From positions 1 through 64,000 of the forward strand of contig JAHBVG010000029.1 of NCBI GenBank assembly GCA_019637695.1: a stretch of DNA of 64,000 nucleotides, given 5' to 3'. Every line of letters starts with the position of its first letter. Position 1 is the first letter of the stretch. The translations under genes were made by a program, and so were the position numbers. The notes under the pieces are model-generated. The model was not told the DNA's origin and did not search any database. It saw only the letters and a program-made list of their open reading frames with translations. Source of the stretch: Caldilineaceae bacterium. GTDB taxonomy: Bacteria > Chloroflexota > Anaerolineae > Caldilineales > Caldilineaceae. This document shows positions 62,809-64,000 of the stretch, in pieces.

Positions 62809-64000
62809 ATGACTCCAACTGAGAAACCGCAGAACAAACTTACCCGTAGACAGTTTGTCACAGCGGCCGGCGGCGCCGTCGCCGTTGCTGGCGCCACTAC
62901 CTTAGCCGGTTGTGCGCCGGTGACGGTAGCGATGCCAGCGCCCGTCGCTGCCGCCGACATTCCCAAGGCATGGGACTATGAAGCCGATATCGTTGTGCTG
63001 GGCGGAGGCATCTGTGGCCTGGTGGCCGCCATCAGAGCCAGAGACCTGGGCGCCTCTGTCATCGTCGTGGAGGCGAACTACGCCTGTGGTGGACACGCCC
63101 TGACCAGCGGAGGTCATGTCCATCTTGGCGGTGGACACAGCCTGCAACAGAGGATGGGCGTCGAGGATTCGCCTAACCGATACTATCTCGATCACACCAA
63201 TCCTCAAGCGCGTGACGCCAGATATAACATTCGCGAAGTTGTGCGCGGCGCGGCAGACGCTCACGCTGAATCGTTTGAGTTCCTGCTCGAAAACGGCTGG
63301 GTACATCTGGATGACTCTACGCTGCGCGGTGGGAACGGCGCCACCGATTCTGTGCCTAGAACCATCACCACCGACCCGACCGGCTGGACCGAGCCGGCAG
63401 TGAGCAGTACGGCTGGCATGGGTCTCACCAGACCCCTGGAGGTCAGCGCCCGCAACAAAGGCGTCCAGTTCATCATGAACCATCACATGGACAAGATCTA
63501 TCGGGATGATCAATCGGGCAAGGTTGTCGGCATCCAGGCCAGCTACACGCCCAGGATCCCCCCGGGATCTGACACGCCCTTGGTTGACGTCTACACCGAT
63601 GGCAACATCGAATCGACGGAGACAGTAGAGGTCAAAGCGACGAAGGCTGTGATTATCGCCACAGGCGGCAGCTCGAGCAACTGGAAATTCCACCAGATCT
63701 TTGACCCCAGATACGGCCCGGAACATGCCCACGGCGTAGGCGGGGATCCCTTCAGCTTCCAGGATGCCAGCGGTGAGCTTGCCGCCATGGCTATCGGCGC
63801 GTCGCTCGGCGCCACGGCGAACCAGACTGCCGAAGCGGGAGCGGGACTGTCCAAAGCCCGCGCCATCGGCAACCAATACGGGTATCGCCCCAATACCTTC
63901 AAACCCGAAAGCCCCATCTGGTCCTTTGTACGCGCTTATGGCCTGGATTCAACGGCCAGAGGTGCAGAAGCCGGGCTTATCTACGTCAACATGCTGGGGC
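62809..64000 (+). CDS. Tat-exported FAD-dependent reductase, flavocytochrome c/fumarate reductase family (partial)
   Basis: The first 397 codons are in the window and the gene continues beyond the right edge. A twin-arginine signal (LTRRQFVTAAGG) and lipobox-like LAGC (about residue 37) are followed by the FAD-binding DIVVLGGGICGLVAAIRARD and ATGGSSSNW. It belongs with flavoproteins such as fumarate reductase, urocanate reductase and ketosteroid dehydrogenase. AAGG stands before ATG 62809. No heme motif is seen so far. The C-terminal catalytic part is missing from view, so the substrate cannot be judged. Confidence 0.88.
   Translation, partial: MTPTEKPQNKLTRRQFVTAAGGAVAVAGATTLAGCAPVTVAMPAPVAAADIPKAWDYEADIVVLGGGICGLVAAIRARDLGASVIVVEANYACGGHALTSGGHVHLGGGHSLQQRMGVEDSPNRYYLDHTNPQARDARYNIREVVRGAADAHAESFEFLLENGWVHLDDSTLRGGNGATDSVPRTITTDPTGWTEPAVSSTAGMGLTRPLEVSARNKGVQFIMNHHMDKIYRDDQSGKVVGIQASYTPRIPPGSDTPLVDVYTDGNIESTETVEVKATKAVIIATGGSSSNWKFHQIFDPRYGPEHAHGVGGDPFSFQDASGELAAMAIGASLGATANQTAEAGAGLSKARAIGNQYGYRPNTFKPESPIWSFVRAYGLDSTARGAEAGLIYVNMLG

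Noticed and set aside
62603..62812. Small open frame ahead of the flavoprotein gene
   Set aside because: No ribosome site and no recognisable sequence; it ends exactly over the flavoprotein start.

Overview
This is a GC-rich bacterial chromosome segment of about 64 kb, most likely from a filamentous Chloroflexota heterotroph (Caldilineae/Anaerolineae type). That placement is inferred from gene content: many binding-protein sugar transporters, mandelate racemase/enolase-family enzymes, many short toxin-antitoxin modules, an SBBP-repeat exoprotein ending in a short hydrophobic FLPA-type tail, and an alaS / gp47-like / ruvX / mltG block. I see no rRNA, tRNA, phage, CRISPR array or complete insertion sequence.

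Left part (1-7.1 kb): the 3' end of a 57-residue tandem-repeat protein, oligopeptidase B, a cupin, a CBS-pair protein, and a convergent hybrid histidine kinase / unusual response regulator pair sharing one perfect hairpin.

Carbohydrate region 1 (7.5-25.4 kb): an LplB/YtcP/LplA-type transporter whose permeases are separated from the binding protein by a MazEF-like module, a hairpin element and a broken VapBC-like module. It is followed by a 637-residue protein of unknown function, two tandem enolase-superfamily paralogues, a sorbosone-dehydrogenase-like lipoprotein, a second transporter (binding protein and two permeases, no ATPase) and an amidohydrolase.

Middle (25.4-31.5 kb): FabH, a cold-shock protein, a divergent Cpn60/GroEL paralogue coupled to a BNR-type propeller protein, and threonine synthase. 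The Cpn60 paralogue has lost the residue equivalent to catalytic Asp398 and two of the three ATP-site threonines. It is the most unusual protein gene in the window.

Carbohydrate region 2 (31.5-44.2 kb, all minus strand): two 2-hydroxyacid dehydrogenases, a VOC protein, an enolase-superfamily enzyme, a TIM-barrel epimerase, a cupin, a full ABC transporter with two different ATPases, and an IclR regulator. This looks like a sugar-acid or hydroxy-acid uptake and breakdown regulon.

Right part (44-64 kb): small membrane proteins, a 1484-residue secreted SBBP-propeller/lipase-like protein, alaS, two toxin-antitoxin modules separated by a duplicated alaS 3' end, a gp47-like protein, ruvX, mltG, a lipoprotein, a GT4 glycosyltransferase, a pyrimidine-nucleoside phosphorylase and the start of a Tat-exported flavoprotein.

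The intergenic DNA is distinctive. It is assembled from recurring short words (runs of GATTGGGGACTGGGG that can form G-quadruplexes, GA-rich tracts, TGCAACCTGCAACC, CTGAAATC...TAATCGC) and from dispersed palindromic elements, several present twice in the window. In places these words have become coding sequence at gene ends.
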